The notes under the pieces: generated by a model
Database searches by the model: none
What the model was told of the DNA's origin: nothing
What the model saw: the letters and a program-made list of their open reading frames with translations, nothing else
Source: an uncultured Paracoccaceae bacterium
GTDB taxonomy: Bacteria > Pseudomonadota > Alphaproteobacteria > Rhodobacterales > Rhodobacteraceae
NCBI GenBank assembly: GCA_913061275.1
Contig: CAJXSR010000005.1
Span: 1 to 64,000, forward strand
DNA: 64,000 bases
Direction: 5' to 3'
In this document: positions 56,018-64,000 of the stretch, one piece after another
Numbering within the stretch: position 1 is the first letter of the stretch
How the letters are laid out: each line of letters opens with the position of its first letter
Made by a program: the position numbers and the translations under genes

Positions 56018-58738
56018 CTATTCTTCGGTTTGTTCCTGTTCACTTTCATCGTCGTCAGATGTTTCAGCAATATAGGCTACAGAAACAACATCTTCGTTTT
56101 TAGACAGGTTAAATACGGTTACACCAGATGATGTGCGCCCTTGGCGTGATATACCTTTTACTGGGCAGCGAATGGATTGCCCGGTTGAGGTTGCAAGCAT
56201 GATCTGATCTTCGTCTTCAACGGTAAAACACGCAATAATCTGGTCGTCGCGGCGCCCTAAATTAGCGGCAGCAACACCTTGGCCACCACGCCCAGAGACG
56301 CGGTATTCATGTGCGCTTGAACGTTTACCAAAACCACCTTTGGTGATGGTTAATATCCATTGTTCCAATTCGGCTAGTTCATCAAAGCGTTCGGTACTAA
56401 TTGCGGTTTCATCGCTTGTAAGATCATCGTTTTCTTCGCCAGTCATAGCGCGGCGCATTTTGAAATAGGCGGTTCGTTCATCTGCTGTTGCTTCAACATG
56501 GCGAATAACTGCCATTGAAACAACGCGGTCATCTTTGGCCAGCTTTATGCCACGCACACCTAACGAATCGCGGCCTTTGAATACCCGCACATCTGTGGTT
56601 GGGAAACGAATAGCTTTACCCATGCTAGTGGTCAGGAAAAAATCTTCGTCTTCTGTCGCGATGCGCACATCAACAATGGTAACGCCTTCGGGCAGTTTCA
56701 TCGCGATTTTACCGTTGGACTTAACCTTGGTGAAGTCAGAAAGCGCGTTACGACGTACGCCGCCCTCTGAATTGGCAAACACAATTTGCAGGTCTTGCCA
56801 ATCTTCTTCGGGTACATCGATAGGCATGATTGCCGCGATTGAGACACCTTGTTGGATTGGTAGAAGATTGATGATGGCTTTGCCGCGCGCATTGCGCCCA
56901 CCAAGTGGTAAACGCCAAGTTTTCAGGGTATAAACCATGCCGTCATCGGTGAAAAACAATAGGGCAGTGTGGGTGTTTGCAACAAACAGGTTGGTGACGA
57001 AATCTTCGTCTTTGGTGTTCATGCCCTGCGTGCCTTTACCGCCGCGTTTTTGTTCACGGTATTCTGCAAGCTGGGTGCGTTTAATGTAGCCCGAATTGGT
57101 GACCGTCACGACCATTTCTTCACGCTCGATTAGGTCTTCGATATCCATATCGCCCGCGTATTCAATTATTTCAGAGCGGCGCGGGACTGTGAATTTTTCA
57201 CGTACTTCGTGCAATTCTTCTGAAATGATCGTCATGATCCGTTCACGTGACCGTAATATGCTAAGATAATCAGTGATCTTGCCTGCAAGCTCTTGCAACT
57301 CGTCGGTGACCTCTTTTACGCCCATGGCGGTTAGACGTGCCAGACGCAGCTCTAGAATAGCGCGGGCCTGTACCTCGGACAGATGGTAAGTACCATCATC
57401 ATTAACTGTGTGGCTTGGGTCATCTATCAGTTTGATATATTCAACAATATCGTGCGCAGGCCATGCCCGTGTCATCAGTTTTTCACGCGCGGTCGCAGGA
57501 TCAGCAGATGCACGAATGGTGGCAACTATTTCGTCTACGTTTGAAACGGCAACGGCAAGGCCACATAAAATATGGCTGCGTTCGCGTGCTTTGCGCAATT
57601 CAAACGCTGTGCGCCGTGCTACGACCTCTTCGCGGAAGGTGATGAAACTGGTTAAGAAGGCACGTAGGTTTAACTGTTCTGGGCGGCCGTTGTTAAGCGC
57701 CAACATGTTGCAACCAAAACTGGTTTGCATAGGTGTGTAGCGGAATAGCTGGTTAAGCACCACTTCAGCAGTGGCGTCACGTTTCAATTCAATCACAACA
57801 CGTACACCGATGCGATCGCTTTCGTCTTGAACGTGGGCGATACCTTCAATCCTTTTATCGCGGGCCAATTCTGCGATCTTTTCGATCATGGTAGATTTAT
57901 TAACCTGATACGGAATTTCATCAATAATGATCGCCCAGCGATCCTTGCGAATTTCCTCTATGCGGGTTTTAGAGCGGATAATCACGCTGCCACGGCCCTC
58001 GGTATAGGCTTTGGTGGCACCTGAGCGGCCAACTATCAAAGCACCCGTGGGAAAGTCAGGGGCAGGGACGTATTGCATTAAGGCAAGGCTATCAAGGTCA
58101 GGGTCTTTGATTAAGGCAAGAGTGGCGTCAATTACTTCGCCCAGATTATGGGGCGGTATGTTTGTGGCCATGCCAACCGCAATACCACCTGCGCCGTTAA
58201 CCAACATATTTGGGTAGCGCGCAGGTAAAACTGTGGGTTCCCGGTCTTTACCGTCATAGTTGTCTTGAAAATTAACGGTGTCTTTATCAATATCTGCCAA
58301 TAAAAAGGCAGAAGGTTTATCCATGCGCACCTCGGTATAACGCATCGCAGCTGGATTATCGCCATCCATTGAGCCAAAGTTACCCTGACCATCCAATAGG
58401 GGTAAGGACATGGAAAATTCTTGTGCCATACGCACCAAGGCATCATAAATCGCGGCATCCCCGTGCGGATGATATTTACCCATAACATCGCCAACAGCAC
58501 GCGCAGATTTTTTATAGGATTTATCGTGTGTATTACCCGCCTCATGCATGGCATATAAAATACGACGGTGAACAGGTTTTAGGCCATCGCGAAGATCGGG
58601 GATTGCACGGCTGACAATCACGCTCATCGCATAATCAAGATAAGAGGTTTTCATTTCCTCTTCGATTGTTATTTGCGGCCCGTCAAATGTGGGGCGTTCT
58701 GGGGTGTTTTCGTCTTGGATTTCGGTCTCGTCGCTCAC
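56018..58738 (-). CDS. gyrA: DNA gyrase subunit A
   Basis: The 906-residue type-II topoisomerase subunit has the active Tyr134 in AMRYTEVRM, the GyrA box [11 protein letters not shown], and six C-terminal beta-propeller repeats. It adds negative supercoils with GyrB. The quinolone region reads HGDAAIYD (92-99): Ala95 stands where E. coli has Ser83, and Asp99 where it has Asp87. The acidic C-terminal tail ([13 protein letters not shown]) is typical. Confidence 0.97.
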   Translation of the reverse strand: MSDETEIQDENTPERPTFDGPQITIEEEMKTSYLDYAMSVIVSRAIPDLRDGLKPVHRRILYAMHEAGNTHDKSYKKSARAVGDVMGKYHPHGDAAIYDALVRMAQEFSMSLPLLDGQGNFGSMDGDNPAAMRYTEVRMDKPSAFLLADIDKDTVNFQDNYDGKDREPTVLPARYPNMLVNGAGGIAVGMATNIPPHNLGEVIDATLALIKDPDLDSLALMQYVPAPDFPTGALIVGRSGATKAYTEGRGSVIIRSKTRIEEIRKDRWAIIIDEIPYQVNKSTMIEKIAELARDKRIEGIAHVQDESDRIGVRVVIELKRDATAEVVLNQLFRYTPMQTSFGCNMLALNNGRPEQLNLRAFLTSFITFREEVVARRTAFELRKARERSHILCGLAVAVSNVDEIVATIRASADPATAREKLMTRAWPAHDIVEYIKLIDDPSHTVNDDGTYHLSEVQARAILELRLARLTAMGVKEVTDELQELAGKITDYLSILRSRERIMTIISEELHEVREKFTVPRRSEIIEYAGDMDIEDLIEREEMVVTVTNSGYIKRTQLAEYREQKRGGKGTQGMNTKDEDFVTNLFVANTHTALLFFTDDGMVYTLKTWRLPLGGRNARGKAIINLLPIQQGVSIAAIMPIDVPEEDWQDLQIVFANSEGGVRRNALSDFTKVKSNGKIAMKLPEGVTIVDVRIATEDEDFFLTTSMGKAIRFPTTDVRVFKGRDSLGVRGIKLAKDDRVVSMAVIRHVEATADERTAYFKMRRAMTGEENDDLTSDETAISTERFDELAELEQWILTITKGGFGKRSSAHEYRVSGRGGQGVAAANLGRRDDQIIACFTVEDEDQIMLATSTGQSIRCPVKGISRQGRTSSGVTVFNLSKNEDVVSVAYIAETSDDDESEQEQTEE

Positions 58739-58840
58739 GGTCTGCTCATTCTTTGTTTAAACACTAGATGTTGTGTCAGAATATAGCAGAACCTAAGTCA
58801 GACCGCAATGTTTAGTAGTAATGAAATAGACATGTTAGTA

Positions 58841-58877
58841 AAATGAAAACAACCTGCAAGCATCAGCTTAACAGGTT
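58841..58877 (-). terminator. Terminator behind ssb
   Basis: On the minus strand AACCTGTTAAGC pairs with GCTTGCAGGTT around a TGAT loop (one bulge), followed by GTTTTCATTTT. It lies 30 bp behind the ssb stop and separates ssb from gyrA. Confidence 0.75.
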
Positions 58878-58906
58878 GTTTCTAAATAGTTATTGTAATA
58901 ATTTCC

Positions 58907-59398
58907 CTAGAACGGAATTTCATCATCAAGGTCGTTGTTTGAGGATTGCTGTCCACCACCTGATTGGTTACCCGATTGGCCACCAGATTGGTTACCGTAA
59001 CCACCACCTGGCTGGCCACCACCATAGTCACCGCCACCGCCGCCAGAACGGCCATCCAGCATTGTTAATGTTCCGTTAAAGCCCTGTAAAACTACTTCGG
59101 TTGAATACCGGTCATTGCCTGACTGATCTTGCCATTTACGGGTTTGTAACGCGCCTTCAACATAAACTTTGGCACCTTTTTTAAGGTATTGTTCACATAC
59201 GCGCACCAAACCTTCAGAAAAGATAGCTACTGTGTGCCATTCGGTTTTTTCACGGCGTTCGCCTGTGCTTTTATCGCGCCACGTCTCGGATGTAGCAATG
59301 CGCAAGTTGCAAACTTTACCACCATTGCCGAAAGTGCGAATTTCTGGGTCTGCACCCAAGTTTCCGATTATCATTACTTTGTTCAAACTACCTGCCAT
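58907..59398 (-). CDS. ssb: Single-stranded DNA-binding protein
   Basis: The 163-residue protein has an OB fold ([38 protein letters not shown]), a Gly/Gln-rich linker (about residues 115-152) and the partner-binding tip DLDDEIPF. It coats ssDNA in replication and repair. It precedes gyrA with a terminator between. No GTTC-N7-GTTC LexA box was seen in front of it. Confidence 0.96.
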   Translation of the reverse strand: MAGSLNKVMIIGNLGADPEIRTFGNGGKVCNLRIATSETWRDKSTGERREKTEWHTVAIFSEGLVRVCEQYLKKGAKVYVEGALQTRKWQDQSGNDRYSTEVVLQGFNGTLTMLDGRSGGGGGDYGGGQPGGGYGNQSGGQSGNQSGGGQQSSNNDLDDEIPF

Positions 59399-59563
59399 TT
59401 GGCTCTCCCCATCGAATCTATTGGCTTAATTTTGGTTAATGACTGTTAGAACACCTGATCGGTATGAAGAAAAGGTGAAATATAGTGAAATAACCAAAGA
59501 CTGTTCAAACCCGAATAAAACGGGTAGACAGCCATAGAGCAGTAACAAACTAATAGGCAATAA

Positions 59564-60154
59564 ATGATACGGGGCTTTAATATATTTCTTGTGGTAAGCA
59601 TGGTTATGTCTGGCAATGCATATGCGGCTGGATTATCAAAATCATCCAAATCCTATAAAACGCGTCAAATTTCGAACCTTCACAGTAATTTAATTGATGC
59701 CCGATTATCCAATCAATATAAAAGTTCGTCCAAACTTTCACCTAATGGCCGCAACGATTACGCGACTTTACCACGTTCTAGCGGTAAATATAAAGGCAAG
59801 TATAAGCCAATGGCAGAGGCGGCGGCACGCAAATATGGTGTTCCAACACATTTGTTTAACCGCCTTATCCAGCAGGAAAGCGCGTGGAACCCTCGTGCTA
59901 AATCACATGCAGGTGCTATAGGGTTGGCGCAGTTGATGCCTGCAACGGCGCGAACGCTGAAAGTTAACCCGCATGATCCGCGTCAAAACCTTGAAGGTGG
60001 GGCACGTTACTTGGCACAAATGCATCGAAAATTTGGCACTTGGCGTTTAGCCCTTGCGGCGTATAATGCAGGCCCCCTAGCGGTGGCAAAATACAATGGT
60101 GTGCCACCCTATAAAGAGACGCGCAATTATGTGCGCAAGATATTGGGTAAATAA
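59564..60154 (+). CDS. Lytic transglycosylase (SLT domain)
   Basis: The 196-residue exported protein has a signal peptide (about residues 1-22), a basic linker (KSSKSYKTRQ) and a C-terminal SLT domain. The catalytic Glu lies in LIQQESAWNPRAKS, followed by GAIGLAQLMPATA, GGARYLAQM and LALAAYNAGP. It cleaves peptidoglycan glycan strands in the periplasm. It lies 100 bp before uvrA and is divergent from ssb. Confidence 0.9.
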   Translation: MIRGFNIFLVVSMVMSGNAYAAGLSKSSKSYKTRQISNLHSNLIDARLSNQYKSSSKLSPNGRNDYATLPRSSGKYKGKYKPMAEAAARKYGVPTHLFNRLIQQESAWNPRAKSHAGAIGLAQLMPATARTLKVNPHDPRQNLEGGARYLAQMHRKFGTWRLALAAYNAGPLAVAKYNGVPPYKETRNYVRKILGK

Positions 60155-60172
60155 ACTTAACAGTTCGCTAAT

Positions 60173-60187
60173 GTTCTTCTTGTGTTC
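60173..60187 (+). promoter_or_regulatory. LexA box upstream of uvrA
   Basis: GTTC-TTCTTGT-GTTC fits the alphaproteobacterial SOS box GTTC-N7-GTTC exactly. It lies 66 bp before the uvrA start, a usual promoter distance. A further GTTC at 60163 stands 6 bp upstream of the pair. Confidence 0.7.
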
Positions 60188-60253
60188 TTTTGATTTCGCT
60201 GGCATCTTTGCAATGTCCGACTACATACCTTTGGTATACTGATAGGTGCCTTT

Positions 60254-63112
60254 ATGTCTGAGCTGAAAAATATCGAAGTTCGCGGTGCGCGCGAACATAA
60301 CCTGAAAAATGTTGATGTGGACATTCCACGTAACAAGCTGGTTGTCATCACCGGCCTGTCGGGTTCTGGCAAGTCGTCATTGGCATTTGATACGATCTAT
60401 GCCGAAGGGCAGCGGCGTTATGTTGAAAGCCTGTCGGCCTATGCACGCCAATTTCTGGATATGATGCAAAAACCGGATGTGGATCATATTGCGGGATTGT
60501 CACCTGCGATTTCTATAGAACAAAAGACCACCTCAAAAAACCCGCGTTCAACTGTGGGTACTGTGACCGAGATTTACGATTATATGCGGCTGTTGTTTGC
60601 CCGTGTGGGCACACCGTATTCGCCTGCAACTGGGCTGCCGATTGAGGCGCAACAGGTGTCTGAAATGGTTGATCGCATTATGGCGATGGAAGAGGGCACG
60701 CGGGCCTTTCTATTGGCGCCGATTGTACGTGACCGTAAAGGCGAATATCGTAAAGAATTTCAAGAGCTTAAGAAACAAGGTTTCCAACGGATCAAGGTTG
60801 ACGGGGAATTCTATGAACTGGATGAACCGCCTATACTGGATAAGAAGTTTAGGCATCATATAGACGTGGTTGTTGACCGTATTGTTGTGCGTTCTGGCCT
60901 GGAAACACGGCTGGCTGACAGTCTGCGTACCGCCCTTGATCTGGCGGACGGAATATCAGTTTTGGAAACAGCACCTAAAGACGGCGACCCTGAACGCATT
61001 ACATTTTCGGAAAACTTTGCTTGTCCTGTTTCAGGCTTTACCATTCCCGAAATTGAACCACGATTGTTTTCGTTTAACGCGCCTTTTGGGGCTTGTCCTG
61101 ATTGTGACGGGCTAGGGGGTGAGCTGTTCTTTGATGAACGTTTAGTGGTGCCTGACACACGGCTGTCATTGTATGAAGGCGCTCTCGCACCTTGGGCCAA
61201 AGGTAAATCGCCATACTTCAGGCAAACCATTGAATCTATAGCTAAACATTACGGTTTTGACAAAGATTTACCTTGGCGTGATTTGCCTGAAAAAGTGCAA
61301 CAGGTGATGTTGCGTGGCTCAGGCAAAGATGAGATTAAGTTCCGCTATGACGAAGCTGGGCGGGTCTATGAGGTCACGCGCAATTTTGAAGGCGTCATTC
61401 CGAATATGGAGCGTCGTTACCGTGAAACCGACAGCAACTGGATACGCGATGAATTTGAACGCTATCAGAACAACCGTCATTGTAATACCTGTGATGGGTT
61501 TCGTTTACGTCCAGAGGCATTAGCAGTTCGCATCGGTGATTTGCATGTGGGAAAAGTGGTGCAACTGTCAATTAAAGAAGCTTTGGATTGGGTTGAAGCG
61601 GTTCCAAAATGCCTGACAGAGCAGAAAAACGCCATTGCAGTGGCGATTTTAAAGGAAATACGTGAACGTTTGGGGTTTTTGGTCAATGTAGGGTTGGATT
61701 ACCTGACATTATCACGCGCCTCTGGCACTTTATCTGGTGGAGAAAGCCAACGCATTCGACTGGCTTCACAAATTGGGTCTGGCCTAACAGGCGTACTTTA
61801 TGTGCTGGATGAACCATCCATTGGCTTGCATCAACGAGATAACGGGCGGTTGTTAGTGACGCTAAAAAATCTACGCGATCAGGGCAATACTGTGATTGTT
61901 GTCGAACATGATGAAGAGGCAATTCGCAGCGCGGATTATGTGCTGGACATTGGTCCAGGTGCGGGTGTGCACGGCGGCGAAATAATTGCGCGTGGTACAC
62001 CAAATCAAATTATAAAATCCAAGGATTCCATTACAGGTCAATACCTTACAGGGCGACGTGAAATTACTATTCCATCAGTTCGGCGGAAGGGAAATGGCAA
62101 AGTAGTTACAGTTGAAGGGGCAACCGGTAATAACCTGAAAAACATCACTGCGGAATTTCCTTTGGGTAAATTCGTTTGTATTACTGGGGTATCTGGTGGC
62201 GGTAAATCTACACTTACAATCGAGACTTTGTTCAAAACCGCGTCGATGCGGTTGAACGGCGCTAAGCAAACGCCAGCCCCTTGTGAGGCAGTCAACGGGT
62301 TGACTGTTTTGGACAAGGTAATCGATATCGACCAACGTGCCATCGGGCGCACGCCAAGATCAAACCCTGCGACTTATACAGGTGCATTTACACCTATCCG
62401 TGATTGGTTTGCAGGCCTGCCAGAGTCTAAGGCGCGCGGTTATAAACCCGGACGTTTTAGTTTCAACGTCAAAGGCGGGCGGTGCGAAGCCTGTAAAGGC
62501 GATGGGCTTATCAAGATTGAGATGCATTTTCTGCCTGATGTGTATGTGGAATGCGAAACCTGTCGTGGTAAACGCTATAACCGTGAAACTTTGGAAGTAT
62601 TGTTCAAAGGTAAAAGCATTGCGGATATTCTGGGTATGACGGTGGAAGATGCCGAACAATTTTTCAAAGCAGTGCCCAGTATCCGCGATAAAATGACCGC
62701 ATTGATGCGTGTAGGCTTGGGTTATATCAAAGTCGGCCAGCCCGCGACTACCTTGTCAGGTGGGGAGGCGCAACGGGTGAAATTATCCAAAGAACTGGCA
62801 AAAAGATCGACGGGTCGAACGCTGTATATTTTGGATGAACCCACGACTGGATTGCATTTTGAAGATGTTCGTAAGTTGTTGGAAGTGTTACATGAATTGG
62901 TAGATCAGGGCAATACTGTGATCGTTATTGAACATAATCTGGATGTAGTGAAGACTGCAGATCACATCATCGATATTGGCCCTGAAGGTGGTGATGGCGG
63001 TGGCCAGATTGTAGCCGCTGGCACACCTGAAGAAGTGGCAGGGATTACTGCAAGTTACACGGGGCATTACTTGAAACATATGTTGAAATCGCGGGAAGTT
63101 GCTGCCGAATAA
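60254..63112 (+). CDS. uvrA: Excinuclease ABC subunit A
   Basis: The 952-residue damage sensor has two ABC ATPase halves: Walker [12 protein letters not shown] near residue 34 and [11 protein letters not shown] near 650, the signatures [12 protein letters not shown] and [12 protein letters not shown], and two zinc fingers (CPDCDG... and [16 protein letters not shown] with CETCRG). It starts nucleotide-excision repair with UvrB. A LexA box in front puts it in the SOS regulon. Confidence 0.97.
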   Translation: MSELKNIEVRGAREHNLKNVDVDIPRNKLVVITGLSGSGKSSLAFDTIYAEGQRRYVESLSAYARQFLDMMQKPDVDHIAGLSPAISIEQKTTSKNPRSTVGTVTEIYDYMRLLFARVGTPYSPATGLPIEAQQVSEMVDRIMAMEEGTRAFLLAPIVRDRKGEYRKEFQELKKQGFQRIKVDGEFYELDEPPILDKKFRHHIDVVVDRIVVRSGLETRLADSLRTALDLADGISVLETAPKDGDPERITFSENFACPVSGFTIPEIEPRLFSFNAPFGACPDCDGLGGELFFDERLVVPDTRLSLYEGALAPWAKGKSPYFRQTIESIAKHYGFDKDLPWRDLPEKVQQVMLRGSGKDEIKFRYDEAGRVYEVTRNFEGVIPNMERRYRETDSNWIRDEFERYQNNRHCNTCDGFRLRPEALAVRIGDLHVGKVVQLSIKEALDWVEAVPKCLTEQKNAIAVAILKEIRERLGFLVNVGLDYLTLSRASGTLSGGESQRIRLASQIGSGLTGVLYVLDEPSIGLHQRDNGRLLVTLKNLRDQGNTVIVVEHDEEAIRSADYVLDIGPGAGVHGGEIIARGTPNQIIKSKDSITGQYLTGRREITIPSVRRKGNGKVVTVEGATGNNLKNITAEFPLGKFVCITGVSGGGKSTLTIETLFKTASMRLNGAKQTPAPCEAVNGLTVLDKVIDIDQRAIGRTPRSNPATYTGAFTPIRDWFAGLPESKARGYKPGRFSFNVKGGRCEACKGDGLIKIEMHFLPDVYVECETCRGKRYNRETLEVLFKGKSIADILGMTVEDAEQFFKAVPSIRDKMTALMRVGLGYIKVGQPATTLSGGEAQRVKLSKELAKRSTGRTLYILDEPTTGLHFEDVRKLLEVLHELVDQGNTVIVIEHNLDVVKTADHIIDIGPEGGDGGGQIVAAGTPEEVAGITASYTGHYLKHMLKSREVAAE

Positions 63113-63191
63113 ATTTTCTAAGGTTAACAAGGACGCTATCAAGTTTTTGTGATATGCTGGGTGCAAATAATAAAACAGGAGGCCACTTTTT

Positions 63192-63626
63192 ATGCTCGTA
63201 CAAAACATACTTAACTCAAAATCTATCAATAAGATTTATACGATTGCACAAGATAAAACGATTGATGATGCCGTATCTGATCTTTCCACGCATCGTGTGG
63301 GGGCTTTGATTGTCAGCAATGACGGCAAAACCATAGACGGTATTTTGTCTGAGCGTGATATTATACGTGAAATGGGTAAACGCGGCACGGCTTGTTTAGC
63401 TGAAAAAGTTGGTGATATGATGACCAGCGCGGTTTCTTGTTGTTCAAAATCCGATAGCGCCGAAATGGTTTTAGAAACCATGACCAAAGGGCGGTTTAGA
63501 CATATGCCAATTCTAGAAAAAGGCGAACTGATTGGGCTAATTTCGATTGGCGATGTTGTAAAAGCGCGTCTGGAAGAAATGGCAAAAGAAAACTCTGCCA
63601 TGGTGGATATGATTAGAGGTATGTAA
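63192..63626 (+). CDS. CBS-domain protein
   Basis: The 144-residue protein is a stand-alone CBS pair (about residues 10-70 and 75-130): TIDDAVSDLSTHRVGALIVS, DGILSERDIIREM, GRFRHMPILEKGELIGLISIG. Such pairs bind adenosyl nucleotides and regulate partner proteins. The partner is not evident. An AGGAGG site lies close before the ATG. A terminator follows. Confidence 0.9.
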   Translation: MLVQNILNSKSINKIYTIAQDKTIDDAVSDLSTHRVGALIVSNDGKTIDGILSERDIIREMGKRGTACLAEKVGDMMTSAVSCCSKSDSAEMVLETMTKGRFRHMPILEKGELIGLISIGDVVKARLEEMAKENSAMVDMIRGM

Positions 63627-63633
63627 CGTGCTT

Positions 63634-63663
63634 AAAGGGCAGGGATTAACCCCGCCCTTTTTT
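63634..63663. terminator. Hairpin terminator between CBS and mmsB genes
   Basis: AAAGGGC-A-GGG and CCC-C-GCCCTTT form a stem with one mismatch and an ATTAA loop, followed by six Ts on the plus strand. It ends the CBS gene transcript. The stem includes the last codons and stop of the convergent mmsB-like gene. Confidence 0.8.
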
Positions 63664-64000
63664 CTCAAATCTTGGTAACATTGCAGAAAAATCTGACCCT
63701 AATCCGCCTTCATCTTCAACAAAGCTAGTATATAGTTCAGTTGCACGTTTACCCATCGGGGTATCTGCATCAACAGTTTCGGCTGCTTGTTGTGACAGGC
63801 GCAGGTCTTTTAACATTAATTCCGATGCAAACCCTGGCTTGTAATCGTTATCAGCAGGGCTTTGCGGGCCGATACCAGGGGCAGGGCAATAGGCGTTCAT
63901 TGTCCAGCTGTAACCTGATGAAGTGCTAACCACGTCAAACATTGATTGGCGCTCAAGACCTAATTTATCAGCTAAAGCAAAGGCTTCGCATGTTGCGATC
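63646..64000 (-). CDS. mmsB: 3-hydroxyisobutyrate dehydrogenase, C-terminal part
   Basis: About 117 C-terminal residues are in the window and the gene continues beyond the right edge. The visible part matches HIBADH: EAFALADKLGLERQSMFDV, SSGYSWTMNAYCP, then KPGFASELMLKDLRLSQ and TPMGKRATELYTSFVEDEG. It oxidises hydroxyisobutyrate in valine breakdown. It is partial here, so the N-terminal nucleotide site is not seen. Confidence 0.85.
   Translation of the reverse strand, partial: IATCEAFALADKLGLERQSMFDVVSTSSGYSWTMNAYCPAPGIGPQSPADNDYKPGFASELMLKDLRLSQQAAETVDADTPMGKRATELYTSFVEDEGGLGSDFSAMLPRFEKKGRG

Noticed and set aside
59399-59563. LexA box between ssb and the lytic transglycosylase gene
   Set aside because: GAAC and GTTC occur singly, but no pair has the 7-bp spacing.

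Overview
The window reads as the chromosome of an alphaproteobacterium of the order Rhodobacterales (Roseobacter-related), with moderate to low G+C for that group. The pointers are the ctrA neighbour sciP, the purS/purQ/purC plus ATP-synthase zeta-inhibitor neighbourhood, LpxI in place of LpxH, a split B12-dependent methionine synthase next to a DUF1638 gene, TrmFO, and a GTTC-N7-GTTC LexA box upstream of uvrA. Nearly all of it is dense housekeeping DNA. I saw no rRNA, tRNA or CRISPR array.

Layout. 1-4.57 kb is accessory: a 3'-truncated IS transposase, a Hint-domain exported protein, and a small divergent module made of an HUH-endonuclease Rep-like protein and a serine recombinase, with a structured intergenic region between them. 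4.6-14.5 kb holds an ABC exporter, a DM13 protein, a DUF1127 protein, small secreted or lipoproteins, RNase D, SufE, and the homocysteine methyltransferase/corrinoid protein/DUF1638 set. 14.8-22 kb carries a DctB/DctD-type two-component pair (the regulator lacks GAFTGA), then purQ-purS-purC, the zeta inhibitor and purB. 22-24 kb has an AraC regulator and miaA.

24.1-35.9 kb is one long envelope operon: pyrH-frr-uppS-cdsA-dxr-rseP-bamA-skp-fabZ-lpxA-lpxI-lpxB. It links ribosome recycling, isoprenoid and phospholipid precursors, outer-membrane assembly and lipid A synthesis. 36-42.9 kb has ybaK, glnE, an M20 and an M23 peptidase and small unknown genes. 42.9-49.6 kb has mnmA, sciP-ctrA (cell-cycle or motility/GTA regulation), ligA and recG. 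49.7-64 kb has an Fe-S scaffold-like protein, hisI, gluQ, trmFO, two oxidoreductases, gyrA, ssb, a lytic transglycosylase, uvrA, a CBS protein and the 3' end of an mmsB-like gene.

The most interesting unexplained material is the Rep/recombinase module at 2.8-4.5 kb with its 38-bp imperfect palindrome, a TGTCCCA-N2-TGGGACA palindrome present twice, the GAFTGA-less DctD, and several sub-60-residue membrane or soluble ORFs.
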